Shown here piece by piece: positions 1 to 8,326 of a DNA stretch of 64,000 nucleotides. The first letter of the stretch is position 1. The number at the start of each line of letters is the position of its first letter. Below the pieces are notes generated by a model. It ran no database searches. It was not told the DNA's origin and worked only from the letters and a program-made list of their open reading frames with translations. Made by a program: the position numbers and the translations under genes. This DNA comes from Burkholderia multivorans ATCC BAA-247 (lineage in GTDB: Bacteria > Pseudomonadota > Gammaproteobacteria > Burkholderiales > Burkholderiaceae). Where the stretch lies: assembly GCF_000959525.1 (NCBI RefSeq), contig NZ_CP009832.1, positions 2,914,001 through 2,978,000 on the forward strand. The letters are read 5' to 3'.

Positions 1-250
1 ACGACTGGAACACCATCGCGATCCCGCGCTTCGCGCTCGGCACATCGTTGACCTTCACGCCGTCGATCAGCAGGTCGCCGCTCGAAATGTCCTCGAGCCC
101 GGCGATCATCCGCATCAGCGTCGACTTGCCGCAGCCGCTCGGGCCGACGAACACGACGAATTCGCCGTTGGCGATGTCGAGATTCACGTTGCGCAGCACT
201 TCGTTGTCGTCGTAGCGCTTCGCGATATTGCGCAGGAGCACGCTTGCCAT
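1..250 (-). CDS. smoK: Hexitol ABC transporter ATP-binding subunit (partial, runs off left edge)
   Basis: This is the N-terminal part of an ABC ATPase of the MalK/UgpC/SmoK class, which powers uptake of sugars or polyols across the inner membrane. Only the first 83 or so residues are present. The Walker A motif GPSGCGKST is at residues 36-44 and the Q-loop VFQS is near residue 83; the signature and Walker B motifs lie outside the window. The ATG is at 250 and starts [13 protein letters not shown], the usual opening of this family. It is the last visible gene of the minus-strand hexitol operon, 55 bases after the HAD phosphatase gene. The substrate class is inferred from the operon's dehydrogenase and binding protein, because the ATPase itself is not specific. 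Confidence 0.9.
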   Translation of the reverse strand, partial: MASVLLRNIAKRYDDNEVLRNVNLDIANGEFVVFVGPSGCGKSTLMRMIAGLEDISSGDLLIDGVKVNDVPSAKRGIAMVFQS

Positions 251-305
251 GGTCTGTCTCCGTTTCGTTCGTGATGCGCCGCGCAGAAACGCAGCGCGAT
301 CGTTG

Positions 306-1034
306 CTAGTTCGGCAGCACCGCGCCCGTCGCCTGCCAGCGCGCGACGTAGCCGGGCAGCTCGTGCATGTCGTCGAATACGTGGCGTGCGCCGATGCCGC
401 GCAGCGCGTCGCTCTGCGCGGCCGGCGCATGCCCGCCGCCGACGAACGCGAGCACCGTCATGCCGGCCGCGGCGGCCGCGGTGATCCCGGTCGCGCTGTC
501 CTCGACGACGAGGCACTGCGCGGGCGCGACACCGAGCGCGTGCGCGGCCGCGAGATAGACGTCGGGCGCGGGCTTCGGCCGCGCGACCGCATCCGCGCAG
601 AACAGCCGGTCGCCGAAGAAGCGCGCGAGGCCCGTGCGCGCGAGCGCCGCTTCGACGTAGCCGCGATAGCTGTTGCTCGCGCAGGCCTTCGGCAGCTCGA
701 TCGCCGCGAGCGCCGCGTCGATGCCCTCGACCATCGGCGCATGCACGGCCGCCGCTTCGACGGCGCGGCGAATCGCGTCGACGTCGTCCGCCGACAGCGT
801 GCGGCCGACCGCTTCGCTCGCGCCGGCCAGCACGCGCTCGATGCGCAGCCCGAGCAGCGGCATCACGGCCGGCCGCGCATCGACGCCCGGCCAGCGCGCC
901 TCGAGCTCGCGCACGAGCACGTCGGCGGCGACGGCCTCGCTGTCGATCAGCACGCCGTCGCAGTCGCAGATCAGCACGCTTGCGCGTTCGTCGGCCAGGC
1001 CGCTGCCGGCCGCGCCTCTGCCGGCCGCGCTCAC
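306..1034 (-). CDS. HAD-family phosphatase in the hexitol operon
   Basis: Haloacid dehalogenase superfamily hydrolase of the beta-phosphoglucomutase/phosphatase branch, 242 residues, cytosolic. Motif I is [11 protein letters not shown] with nucleophile Asp24 and acid/base Asp26. Motif II is the Ser in ACASNS, motif III is the Lys in [10 protein letters not shown], and motif IV is EDSATGI. I chose a GTG start at 1034 because it overlaps the stop of the upstream permease gene (GTGA), which points to translational coupling. No ATG lies between that point and motif I. HAD phosphatases are common in sorbitol/mannitol transporter operons, where they probably dephosphorylate an accumulated sugar or polyol phosphate. 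The exact substrate cannot be read from sequence. Confidence 0.87.
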   Translation of the reverse strand: MSAAGRGAAGSGLADERASVLICDCDGVLIDSEAVAADVLVRELEARWPGVDARPAVMPLLGLRIERVLAGASEAVGRTLSADDVDAIRRAVEAAAVHAPMVEGIDAALAAIELPKACASNSYRGYVEAALARTGLARFFGDRLFCADAVARPKPAPDVYLAAAHALGVAPAQCLVVEDSATGITAAAAAGMTVLAFVGGGHAPAAQSDALRGIGARHVFDDMHELPGYVARWQATGAVLPN

Positions 1035-1882
1035 TTGACCGCTCCGAACGTGAGCCCGCGCACCAGCTGCTTCTGCGAGATCCAGCCGACGATCAGGATC
1101 GGCGCGACCGCGAGCAGCGATGCCGCGGACAGCTTCGCCCAGAACAGGCCCTCGGGGCTCGAGTACGACGCGATGAATACCGTCAGCGGCGCCGCGTTCG
1201 AGCTCGACAGGTTGATGCTCCAGAACGCCTCGTTCCACGACAGGATCACGAGCAGCAGCGCGGTCGACGCCAGCCCGGGCAGCGCCATCGGCATCAGCAG
1301 ATAGACGATCTCCTGCCAGGTCGACGCGCCGTCGATGCGCCCCGCTTCGAGAATGTCCTTCGGAATCTCGTTGAAGTACGTGAAGGTCATCCACACGGCG
1401 ATCGGCAGATTGATCAGCGTGTAGACGATCACGAGGCCCGACACCGTGTCGAGCAGCCCCGCGTTCTTCCAGAGCAGATAGATCGGCACGAGCACGCCGA
1501 CCGACGGCATCATCTTCGTCGACAGCATCCAGAGCAGCACCTTCTGCGTGCGGCGGTTCGGAAAGAACGCCATCGCGTACGCGGCCGGCACCGCGAACAG
1601 CAGGCTGATCAGCGTGACGCCGGCCGAGATCAGCACCGAGTTCCACGCGAACGCGAAGTAGTTGCTGCGCGCGAACACCTCGCGGAAGCTGTCGAGCGTC
1701 GGCACGAAGAACAGCGTCGACGCATAGGCCTGCTGCTCGGTCTTGAACGCGGTGATCGCCATCCAGAAGATCGGGAAGAACAGCAGCAGCGCGATCAGCC
1801 ACGCGAGCGTGCCGGGCAGCGCGCGCCGCACGAGGTCGAACACGGCGGGTGCGCGCCGGTTTTCGAAAGTCAGGTCGCTCAT
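1031..1882 (-). CDS. smoG: Hexitol ABC transporter permease (MalG-like)
   Basis: Inner-membrane permease of a carbohydrate ABC importer, 283 residues, with about six hydrophobic segments. The first follows residue 20 (a run rich in Leu, Ile and Phe). The cytoplasmic EAA loop that contacts the ATPase is ILEAGRIDGASTWQEI, with the expected EA...G core. Its start codon overlaps the stop of the preceding permease gene in an ATGA, and its own stop overlaps the GTG start of the HAD gene. The three proteins are therefore likely made from one coupled message. By family it is the MalG/UgpE-type partner of the upstream permease. Confidence 0.92.
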   Translation of the reverse strand: MSDLTFENRRAPAVFDLVRRALPGTLAWLIALLLFFPIFWMAITAFKTEQQAYASTLFFVPTLDSFREVFARSNYFAFAWNSVLISAGVTLISLLFAVPAAYAMAFFPNRRTQKVLLWMLSTKMMPSVGVLVPIYLLWKNAGLLDTVSGLVIVYTLINLPIAVWMTFTYFNEIPKDILEAGRIDGASTWQEIVYLLMPMALPGLASTALLLVILSWNEAFWSINLSSSNAAPLTVFIASYSSPEGLFWAKLSAASLLAVAPILIVGWISQKQLVRGLTFGAVK

Positions 1883-2826
1883 TTCTCGTACTCCCCCTTC
1901 AGGTTGCGCGCGAGCATCCGTACCAGGAAGAACGACACGACGTTCGCGACCACCACGGCGATGATCCCGCCCGCGGACGCGAGGCCGACGTCGAACTGCT
2001 GCAGGCCGAGCGCATAGATCAGGTACGACAGGTTGGTGGTCGCGTTGCCGGGGCCGCCGCCCGTCGTCGTATAGATCTCCGCGAAGATCGACAGCAGGAA
2101 GATCGTCTCCATCATCACGACGACCGCGATCGCGCGCTTCAGATGCGGCAGCGTGATGTAGAAGAACATCGCGATCGGGCCCGCGCCGTCGATGCGCGCG
2201 GCTTCCTTCTGCTCCTGGTCGAGCGACTGGATCGCGGTGAACAGGATCAGGAATGCGAACGGCAGCCACTGCCACGCGACGATCATGATCACGGCGGTGA
2301 GCGGATAGTCGGCGAACCAGTCGATCGGCTGCATGCCGAGCGCGCGCATCGCGTTCGCGACGAGCCCGTACACGGGGTGCAGGATCATGTTCTTCCAGAT
2401 CAGCGCGGAGACCGTCGGCATCACGAAGAACGGCGCGATCGCAAGCAGCCGCGCGATACCCTGCCCGTAGAACTTGCGGTCGAACAGTACGGCCATCAGC
2501 ACGCCGCCGATCACCGTGATCGCGAGCACCGCGCCGATCAGCACGAGCGTATGCCAGATCGCCGGCAGGAACGACGGATCGGTCGCGAGGAAGCGGTAGT
2601 TGTCGAACCCGGCGAAGCCCTTCACGTCGGGATTCAGCAGGTTGTAGCGCGAGAACGAATACCAGATCGTCATCGCGAGCGGAATCGACATCCACAGCAG
2701 CAGCACCGCGACGGACGGCGACACGAGCCAGCGCGCGCCGCCGCCGGCACGGCGCGCCGCGCCGGGCGACGACGACGCGTCGCCGACCGACGACGCGTGA
2801 TTCAGGGGAAGACGCAAATGACGCAT
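1879..2826 (-). CDS. smoF: Hexitol ABC transporter permease (MalF-like)
   Basis: Inner-membrane permease of a carbohydrate ABC importer, 315 residues. A short cytoplasmic N terminus rich in Ser, Gly and Ala (about residues 1-35) precedes the first membrane span, which begins near LVSPSVAVLLLWMSIPLA. The EAA loop is EQKEAARIDGAGPIAMFFYI. I chose the ATG at 2826 (MRHLRLPLNHASS) because GGAGGGACT sits 7-8 bases upstream; an in-frame start further upstream has no such site. The gene follows the binding-protein gene by 100 bases and overlaps the second permease gene by four bases. Together the two permeases form the membrane channel. Confidence 0.92.
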   Translation of the reverse strand: MRHLRLPLNHASSVGDASSSPGAARRAGGGARWLVSPSVAVLLLWMSIPLAMTIWYSFSRYNLLNPDVKGFAGFDNYRFLATDPSFLPAIWHTLVLIGAVLAITVIGGVLMAVLFDRKFYGQGIARLLAIAPFFVMPTVSALIWKNMILHPVYGLVANAMRALGMQPIDWFADYPLTAVIMIVAWQWLPFAFLILFTAIQSLDQEQKEAARIDGAGPIAMFFYITLPHLKRAIAVVVMMETIFLLSIFAEIYTTTGGGPGNATTNLSYLIYALGLQQFDVGLASAGGIIAVVVANVVSFFLVRMLARNLKGEYEK

Positions 2827-2926
2827 GATCGGAGTCCCTCCGGTTGAGACGCGGGCGCGAACGGCCGGCCCGCGTTGCCGCTTCGGCGAGGCGCGCCGCA
2901 CGCATTCGCGCACGGCGCGCGTCGCG

Positions 2927-4252
2927 TTACTTCCTGTAGCCGGCCTGCCGCACGGCGCGGTCCGCGGCGGCCTGCCCGGCGGCGAGCGCCTGGTCGACCG
3001 TCATCTGCCCCGCGACCGCGCCGGCGATCGCCTGGCCGACCACGGTGCCGAACGACTGGAACTCGGGAATCCCGACGTACTGGACGCCCGTGTACGGCAC
3101 CTTCTTCAGCGACGGATCGTTCGGATCGGCCGTCTCGATTGCCTTCAGCACGAAATCGGAGAACGGCGCGGCGGCCTTGTATTCGGCGCGCTGATAGGTC
3201 GACGCGCGCGTGCCCGGCGGCACCGACGCCCAGCCCTCGTCCTTGCCGACCATCTCGATGTACTGCTTCGACGTCGCCCACGCGACGAACTTGCGCGCGG
3301 CGTCCTGCTGCTTCGACGTCTTCGGGATCGCGAGCGCCCACGCCCACAGCCAGTGCGAGCCCTTCGGCGTGACGGCGACCGGCGCGGCCGCGAAGCCGAT
3401 CTTGTCGGCGACCTGCGACTGCTGCTTGTTGTAGAGCATGCCGGCCGCGACCGTCGCGTCGATCCACATCGCGCACTTGCCGGACGCGGTCAGCGTCAGG
3501 TTCTCGTTGAAGCCGTTCGAGCTCGCCCCCGGCGGGCCGTCCTTCTTCAGCAGGTTCACGTAGAACGTGATGGCCTTCTTCCATTCCGGCGAGTTGATCT
3601 GCGCGTTCCACTTCTCGTCGAACCAGCGGCCGCCGAACGTGTTCACGACGGTCGACACGTAGGCCATGTTCTCGCCCCAGCCGGCCTTGCCGCGCAGGCA
3701 GATCCCGTAGATGCCCTTCGACTTGTCGGTCAGCTTGTCCGCGAATTCGGCGATCTGGTCGTAGGTCGGCTGGTCGGGCATCTTCAGCCCCTTCGCCGCG
3801 AACAGGTCCTTGCGGTAGAACGTCATCGAGCTCTCGACGTAGAACGGCAGCGCATACAGCTGGCCGTTGTACGACAGGCTGTCGCGCGCCGTCTTCACGA
3901 TGTCGTTCAGGTCGTAGTCGGCCGGCAGCCCGGTGATCGGCGCGAGCCAGCCGCGCTTGCCCCACTGCGGCGTCTCGTAGGTGCCGATCGCCATCACGTC
4001 GAACTGCCCGCTGCCGGTCGTGATGTCGGTCGTCGCGCGCTGGCGCAGCACGTTCTCCTCGAGGATCACCCAGTTCAGCTTGATGTCCGGGTTCGCCTTC
4101 TCGAAGGCCGGCGACAGCTTCTTCAACTCGATCATGTCGGGGTTGTTCAGCGTCGCGATCGTCAGCGTGCCGGCGGACGCGGCGCATGCGGCCGTCGCGA
4201 ACGCGGCGCCGGCGAAACGGCGTACGGCGGCGGCAAGCATCTTTCGTTGCAT
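2927..4252 (-). CDS. smoE: Hexitol ABC transporter periplasmic binding protein
   Basis: Extracytoplasmic solute-binding protein of family 1 (MalE-like), 441 residues. It has a signal peptide of about 27 residues with a basic start (MQRKMLAAAVRRF), an alanine-rich hydrophobic core and a likely cleavage after CAASA. The mature protein opens TLTIATLNNPDMIELKKL, as in the sorbitol/mannitol-binding branch (SmoE/MtlE). The ATG at 4252 has AAGGAGA about nine bases upstream. Its position between the catabolic genes and the permeases is typical of sorbitol/mannitol clusters in Pseudomonas, Rhodobacter and Burkholderia. Whether sorbitol, mannitol, galactitol or several are bound is inference; SmoE-type proteins usually bind more than one hexitol. 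Confidence 0.9.
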   Translation of the reverse strand: MQRKMLAAAVRRFAGAAFATAACAASAGTLTIATLNNPDMIELKKLSPAFEKANPDIKLNWVILEENVLRQRATTDITTGSGQFDVMAIGTYETPQWGKRGWLAPITGLPADYDLNDIVKTARDSLSYNGQLYALPFYVESSMTFYRKDLFAAKGLKMPDQPTYDQIAEFADKLTDKSKGIYGICLRGKAGWGENMAYVSTVVNTFGGRWFDEKWNAQINSPEWKKAITFYVNLLKKDGPPGASSNGFNENLTLTASGKCAMWIDATVAAGMLYNKQQSQVADKIGFAAAPVAVTPKGSHWLWAWALAIPKTSKQQDAARKFVAWATSKQYIEMVGKDEGWASVPPGTRASTYQRAEYKAAAPFSDFVLKAIETADPNDPSLKKVPYTGVQYVGIPEFQSFGTVVGQAIAGAVAGQMTVDQALAAGQAAADRAVRQAGYRK

Positions 4253-4314
4253 GGCATGTCTCCTTATGTCTGTGATTATCGAGGTCGGTGTTGCGTCGCT
4301 TCCTTCACGGCCCG

Positions 4315-5655
4315 TCACGCCGGCCGCTGCATCCCGCACGCGCGCGCATAGTGCGCGATCACGTCGCGTATCCGGTGGCGCACCCACGCGCGCGGCTCCT
4401 GTGCAAGCGCGCCCGCGCGGCATGCCGCGTAGACGTCCGGCAGCCATTGCGCGACGAGCGTCTCCGGCACCGGCTGCCGCGCGAGATTGCCGAACAGCCG
4501 CTCGACCGCCGCGGCAACGGTCGGCTGCAGCCAGTAGTAGCGGATGCGGTCGCTGTAGCTGAACTGGCGCGCCAGGCGCTGCTCCGCTTCGTCGCCACGG
4601 TAGTACGGCGCCCAGTGCTCGGGCTGCGCGCGCATCGCGTCGTCGACGACGTCGCGCAGGCGCGAGCGCTGCGCCGCGTCGTCGATCAGCGCGTCCTCGA
4701 TGAAGCTCAGCGCGAACAGCGCCTCGCGCAGCGCGAACGTCAGCGCCGGCCCGACCTTCAGGATCGCGAAGTGGTCGCGCACGAGCGCCGCGAGCGCATG
4801 CTCGGTCTGGTAGTCGGTCGAGTGCGCCTCGAACACGAGGCGCGGCGTGCGCAGGATGCTCGCGCCGAGCGATGCGGCCTTCGCGCTGTCGTAGTCGAGC
4901 ACGCGGCGATCGTCGAAGTCGACGCCCGGCTGCGCGACGATCGCGACGACGCGCATCCACGCATCGTCGAGACCGGCCGCGGCGAAGGCCGCGCGATGCG
5001 CGTCGAGCGTCGCGGCCACGCTGTCCGCACGCGTGACCGCGATGCGTGCGATCGCGTCGCCGCCCGATTCGCCGCCGGGCGTCGGCACCTCGGTGCCGAT
5101 CACGTAGACGGGGGCGACGCCCGCCCGCGCGCCGGCTTCTTCGGCCGCGCGGCACAGCTGCACGGCGCGCGCGGCGATCGTGCGATCGTCGAGCGACGGC
5201 GGATCGTCCGCGCACGGCATGCTCGCGTCGAGATGGATCTTTTCGAATCCGGCCTCGACGTACGCGGCGACCATCGTGGCGGCCTCGCGCATCGCATCGG
5301 CCGCGCGCCGATGCCGCCACGGGTTCGGGCCCAGATGATCGCCGCCGAGCACGAGCGCCGACGGCGCGAGCCCGCACTGCGCGGCGATCGCGTCGACGTC
5401 GCGGCGGAAATCCGCAGGCGTCATGCCCGTGTAGCCGCCGACGTGGTTCACCTGGTTGCAGGTTGCTTCGATCAGCAGCGGCGAGCCGTCCGCGCGCGCG
5501 GCCTCGCACGCGGCTTCGAGCACGAGACGATGCGCGCTGCAGACCGCATAGATGCCGCGCTGCGCATCCGCGCGATTCGCATCGAAGATCATGCGCAGCA
5601 CGGCCTGCGCGTGCGCGGCGTGCGCGGCGTGCGCGCGTTCGACGGTCGTCGTCAT
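4315..5655 (-). CDS. GatZ/KbaZ-like protein (tagatose-bisphosphate aldolase non-catalytic subunit family)
   Basis: About 446 residues of the GatZ/KbaZ family (COG4573), an (alpha/beta)8-barrel protein. Family hallmarks are visible: IEATCNQVNHVGGYTGMTP near residues 55-75, LGGDHLGPNPW near 105, KIHLDASMPC near 140, and FEAHSTDYQTE near 280. Annotation pipelines call this the non-catalytic subunit of D-tagatose-1,6-bisphosphate aldolase, yet no gatY/kbaY partner is present here. As I recall, homologues in ABC-type hexitol operons have been assigned as ketohexose-6-phosphate epimerases, which would fit the adjacent kinase and dehydrogenase. The ATG at 5655 overlaps the kinase stop (ATGA); an ATG at 5664 is the alternative start. 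Confidence 0.88.
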   Translation of the reverse strand: MTTTVERAHAAHAAHAQAVLRMIFDANRADAQRGIYAVCSAHRLVLEAACEAARADGSPLLIEATCNQVNHVGGYTGMTPADFRRDVDAIAAQCGLAPSALVLGGDHLGPNPWRHRRAADAMREAATMVAAYVEAGFEKIHLDASMPCADDPPSLDDRTIAARAVQLCRAAEEAGARAGVAPVYVIGTEVPTPGGESGGDAIARIAVTRADSVAATLDAHRAAFAAAGLDDAWMRVVAIVAQPGVDFDDRRVLDYDSAKAASLGASILRTPRLVFEAHSTDYQTEHALAALVRDHFAILKVGPALTFALREALFALSFIEDALIDDAAQRSRLRDVVDDAMRAQPEHWAPYYRGDEAEQRLARQFSYSDRIRYYWLQPTVAAAVERLFGNLARQPVPETLVAQWLPDVYAACRAGALAQEPRAWVRHRIRDVIAHYARACGMQRPA

Positions 5656-6611
5656 ACCGGACATCCGACACCCCGCTCGGTCAGAAAACGCGCGATCTCG
5701 GCCGCGTTGCTGTTGCCTTCCATCGGCCCGCGCCGCGTGACGGCGATTGCGCCGGCCGCGTTCGCGCGGCGCAGCGCCGCATCGAGCGGCACGCCGGCGA
5801 CGAGGCTTGCGACCAGCGTGCCGCCGAAGCAGTCGCCGGCGCCGGTCGGATCGACTTCGTCGACCGCGTACGCCGGCGCCTCGACGCGATGCGCGCGCTC
5901 GAACGCGACGCTGCCGGCCGCGCCGCGCTTGAGCACGACGCGCTCGAGCAGCGGATGCGTCGCGAGCAATGCGGCGATCGCGCGCTCGGGCGACTGCGGG
6001 CCGCAAAAGAACGGCAGATCGGCTTCGCTCGGCAGGAACAGATGGCATGCGGCCAGCATCTCGTCGAGCGCCGCGCGCATCGGCCGGAAACTCAGCATCT
6101 CGGGCCGCACGTTCGGATCGAACGACACCTTCGCGCCCACGCGCGCGGCCTCGATCACGCCGCGCCGCACGGCCGCGATCGCCGATTCGCCGGTCAGCGA
6201 CGAGCCCATCACATGAAAGTAGCGGCAGCCGTCGAACATCGACGTGTCGACGTCGGACGCATCGAGGCACGCGGCCGCGCTCGTCGACAGCGTATAGACG
6301 AAGCTGCGCGAGCCGTCGTCGCGATACGCGACGAACGCGGTGCCGGTCGGACGCGCGACGCGGCGGATGCGCGCGACGTCGACACCGTCGTGCGCGAGCC
6401 GCGCGACGATCGCGTCGCCGAAGGCGTCGCGCCCGACGCAGCCCGCGTAGGCGACGCGTGCACCGAGGCGCGCGGCCTGATCGGCGAAGATGGCGGGCGC
6501 GCCGCTCGGGAACGGCCCGGCGAACAGCCCCGGCGTATCGAACGACCGACCGCGCTCGGTGGCGACGAATTCGGCGAGCAGTTCGCCCGCGACGACGATC
6601 TCGGCCATCAT
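5652..6611 (-). CDS. PfkB-family carbohydrate kinase
   Basis: Ribokinase/PfkB-family sugar kinase, 319 residues, cytosolic. The N-terminal PfkB signature region includes GLFAGPFPSGAPAIFADQAA near residues 28-46. The C-terminal signature DPTGAGDCFGG carries catalytic Asp260 and the anion hole GAGD. It lies between the dehydrogenase and the GatZ-like gene, so its substrate is probably the ketohexose made by the dehydrogenase (fructose or tagatose). It also resembles 2-keto-3-deoxygluconate and fructokinases, and the family cannot be assigned a substrate by eye. The ATG at 6611 is adjacent to a second in-frame ATG at 6608; either could be used. Confidence 0.9.
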   Translation of the reverse strand: MMAEIVVAGELLAEFVATERGRSFDTPGLFAGPFPSGAPAIFADQAARLGARVAYAGCVGRDAFGDAIVARLAHDGVDVARIRRVARPTGTAFVAYRDDGSRSFVYTLSTSAAACLDASDVDTSMFDGCRYFHVMGSSLTGESAIAAVRRGVIEAARVGAKVSFDPNVRPEMLSFRPMRAALDEMLAACHLFLPSEADLPFFCGPQSPERAIAALLATHPLLERVVLKRGAAGSVAFERAHRVEAPAYAVDEVDPTGAGDCFGGTLVASLVAGVPLDAALRRANAAGAIAVTRRGPMEGNSNAAEIARFLTERGVGCPV

Positions 6612-6701
6612 CCGCGCCCTCGTGCGGCGACGCGCGCGCACGGCGCGCTGCGCGGATGTTCGGCAGCAGGCCGGCGGACGGCGCAGGCGAGCGGCTTCAT
6701 G

Positions 6702-7478
6702 TCAGCTCATCCAGTTGCCGCCGTCGACGTTCAGCGTCTGGGCGGTGATGTAGTCGGCATCGGCCGACGCGAGAAACAGCGCGGCGCCGGTCAGATCGGC
6801 CGGCACGCCCATGCGGCCGAGCGGCACCGCCTCGCCGACGAGCCGCTTCTTTTCGCCGAGCGGCCGGTTCTCGTAGCGCGCGAACAGTGCGTCGACCTGC
6901 TCCCACATCGGCGTGTCGACGACGCCCGGCGCGATGCCGTTGACGTTGATCCGGTGCGGCGCCAGTGCGAGCGCGGCCGACTGCGTATAGCTGATCACGG
7001 CCGCCTTCGTCGCGCAGTAGTGCGAGACGAGCGCCTCGCCGCGACGGCCGGCCTGCGACGACATGTTGACGATCTTGCCGCCGCGCCCCTGCTCGACCAT
7101 CCGCTGCGCGACCGCCTGCATCAGGAAGAACATGCCCTTCACGTTGACCGCGAACAGCCGGTCGAACACGTCCCACGATTCGTCGAGGAGCGGGCGCATG
7201 TCGAACAGCGCCGCGTTGTTGAACAGGATGTCGACGCCGCCGAACCGCTCGACCGCGGTCGCGACGATGCGCTCGATGTCGTCGCGGCGCGTGACGTCGG
7301 CGGTGACGGCCGCCGCGCGGCCGGGATGCGCTTCGATGAGCCGTGCGAGCGAGCCGCCGGCCGGTTTCACGTCGACGAGCACGCAGCGCGCGCCTTCGTC
7401 CAGATAGCGTTGCGCGACCGCTTCGCCGATGCCGCTGGCGGCGCCCGTCAGGATCGCGACCTTGTCTTCCAGTCTCAC
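6702..7478 (-). CDS. smoS: Sorbitol/galactitol dehydrogenase (short-chain dehydrogenase, SmoS-like)
   Basis: NAD-dependent short-chain dehydrogenase, 258 residues, close in length to SmoS (about 256). The cofactor motif TGAASGIG is at residues 11-18, NNAA at 87-90, and the active site is Ser140/Ser141, Tyr154 and Lys158 (YxxxK). The C terminus TLNVDGGNWMS is typical of sorbitol dehydrogenases of this class, which oxidise D-sorbitol to D-fructose and often galactitol to a tagatose. It is the first gene of the operon, with a sigma-70 promoter at 7565-7593 about 90 bases upstream. The ninety-base gap to the kinase gene holds no terminator. Confidence 0.92.
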   Translation of the reverse strand: MRLEDKVAILTGAASGIGEAVAQRYLDEGARCVLVDVKPAGGSLARLIEAHPGRAAAVTADVTRRDDIERIVATAVERFGGVDILFNNAALFDMRPLLDESWDVFDRLFAVNVKGMFFLMQAVAQRMVEQGRGGKIVNMSSQAGRRGEALVSHYCATKAAVISYTQSAALALAPHRINVNGIAPGVVDTPMWEQVDALFARYENRPLGEKKRLVGEAVPLGRMGVPADLTGAALFLASADADYITAQTLNVDGGNWMS

Positions 7479-7564
7479 GGGTTGTCTCCGGTTCGTTCTG
7501 CTGTACGACGGCCGCGAAGTGAGCGAACGCTCGCGACCCGAACAATTGCTCTGTTAGTGGTCGA

Positions 7565-7593
7565 ATGATCGGATACGCGATTCGCTCTGTCAA
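7565..7593 (-). promoter_or_regulatory. Sigma-70 promoter of the hexitol operon
   Basis: On the minus strand a perfect -35 TTGACA (7593-7588) is followed after exactly 17 bases by GATCAT (7570-7565). Transcription would start near 7558. A near-perfect palindrome GAACAATTGCTC (7540-7551) lies just downstream of that point, where a repressor site would be expected. A second palindrome, GAGCGAACGCTC, is at 7521-7532. Confidence 0.7.
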
Positions 7594-7771
7594 GGCGGAA
7601 CGACAGCTTTCGATGATGCGCCGCCGCACGGCGGTGTGCGGCCGCGGTACGGCGATGGAGGCGGAATAACGCGGGTGACGCGTCGATGCGGTGCGGCGGG
7701 CGTGACGGAAACGACGCCGGATGGCGCGCGGAAGCAGAAACGGGGCGGAAATCGGCGCTGCACGGCGGCGC

Positions 7772-7794
7772 GATACGTTATATCATCGCCATAC
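7772..7794 (+). promoter_or_regulatory. Possible Zur/Fur-type box upstream of zur
   Basis: The stretch begins GATACGTTATATCATC and is the only AT-rich patch before the regulator. Its left half matches the enterobacterial Zur consensus (GTTATA core) well; the right half matches poorly. It lies 26-48 bases before the zur ATG, a position that would allow autoregulation of the zur-znuACB operon. It is a candidate only. Confidence 0.4.
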
Positions 7795-7819
7795 TCAGTT
7801 TCATCGCCTGCTTGATGCC

Positions 7820-8281
7820 ATGGCTACCTCCTCCTCCCTCGCCGCCCGGCTGTCCCGGGCCGACGCATTCGCCGCCGAGCACGGGCTCGCCTGGACGCCG
7901 CTGCGCCGCCAGGTCTACGAGCGCGTGCTCGCCGCGCAGCGTCCGATCGGCGCATACGATCTGCTCGCCGAACTCGAGCCGACGCGCGGCCGCGTGCCGC
8001 CCACGACCGTCTACCGCGCGCTCGACTTCCTCGTCGAGCACGGCTTCATCCATCGCATCGAGTCGAAAAACGCGTTCTTCGCGTGCTGCGAAATCGGCGT
8101 GCCGCACGAAGGCCAGTTCCTGATCTGCGACGCGTGCGGCGACACCGTCGAGATTCCCGGCGGCGAGCTCGCGAAGCAGCTGTCGTCGACCGAGCCCGCG
8201 CACGGTTTCGAGGTTCATCACCAGGTCGTCGAGCTGAGCGGCCTGTGCGGCCACTGCAAGCGCAAGCCCGCCCAGCGCTGA
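7820..8281 (+). CDS. zur: Fur-family transcriptional regulator, probably zinc-responsive Zur
   Basis: Fur-superfamily metalloregulator, 153 residues, with an N-terminal winged helix (TTVYRALDFLVEHGFIHRI near 62-80) and a C-terminal dimerisation domain. The structural zinc site is the four cysteines C103/C106 and C143/C146 (CxxC ... CxxC). His96 and His133/His134 are likely sensory-site ligands. The ATG at 7820 (MATSSSLAARLSRAD) is chosen because it gives the normal family length. It sits 45 bases ahead of a metal-binding protein gene and is probably its regulator and operon partner. Zur is preferred over Fur by context; direct metal preference is not readable. Confidence 0.88.
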   Translation: MATSSSLAARLSRADAFAAEHGLAWTPLRRQVYERVLAAQRPIGAYDLLAELEPTRGRVPPTTVYRALDFLVEHGFIHRIESKNAFFACCEIGVPHEGQFLICDACGDTVEIPGGELAKQLSSTEPAHGFEVHHQVVELSGLCGHCKRKPAQR

Positions 8282-8326
8282 CGTCGATCGCGCGGCGCAT
8301 GCGCCGCCCTTCCAACGAGGAGTTCC

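Larger units (their letters stand above)
7479..7819. other. Divergent intergenic region between the hexitol operon and zur
   Basis: This 341-base stretch has no convincing gene. It holds the minus-strand promoter at 7565-7593, two palindromes downstream of it (7521-7532 and 7540-7551), and an AT-richer patch at 7772-7794 that resembles a Zur/Fur-type box in front of the regulator gene. Confidence 0.7.
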
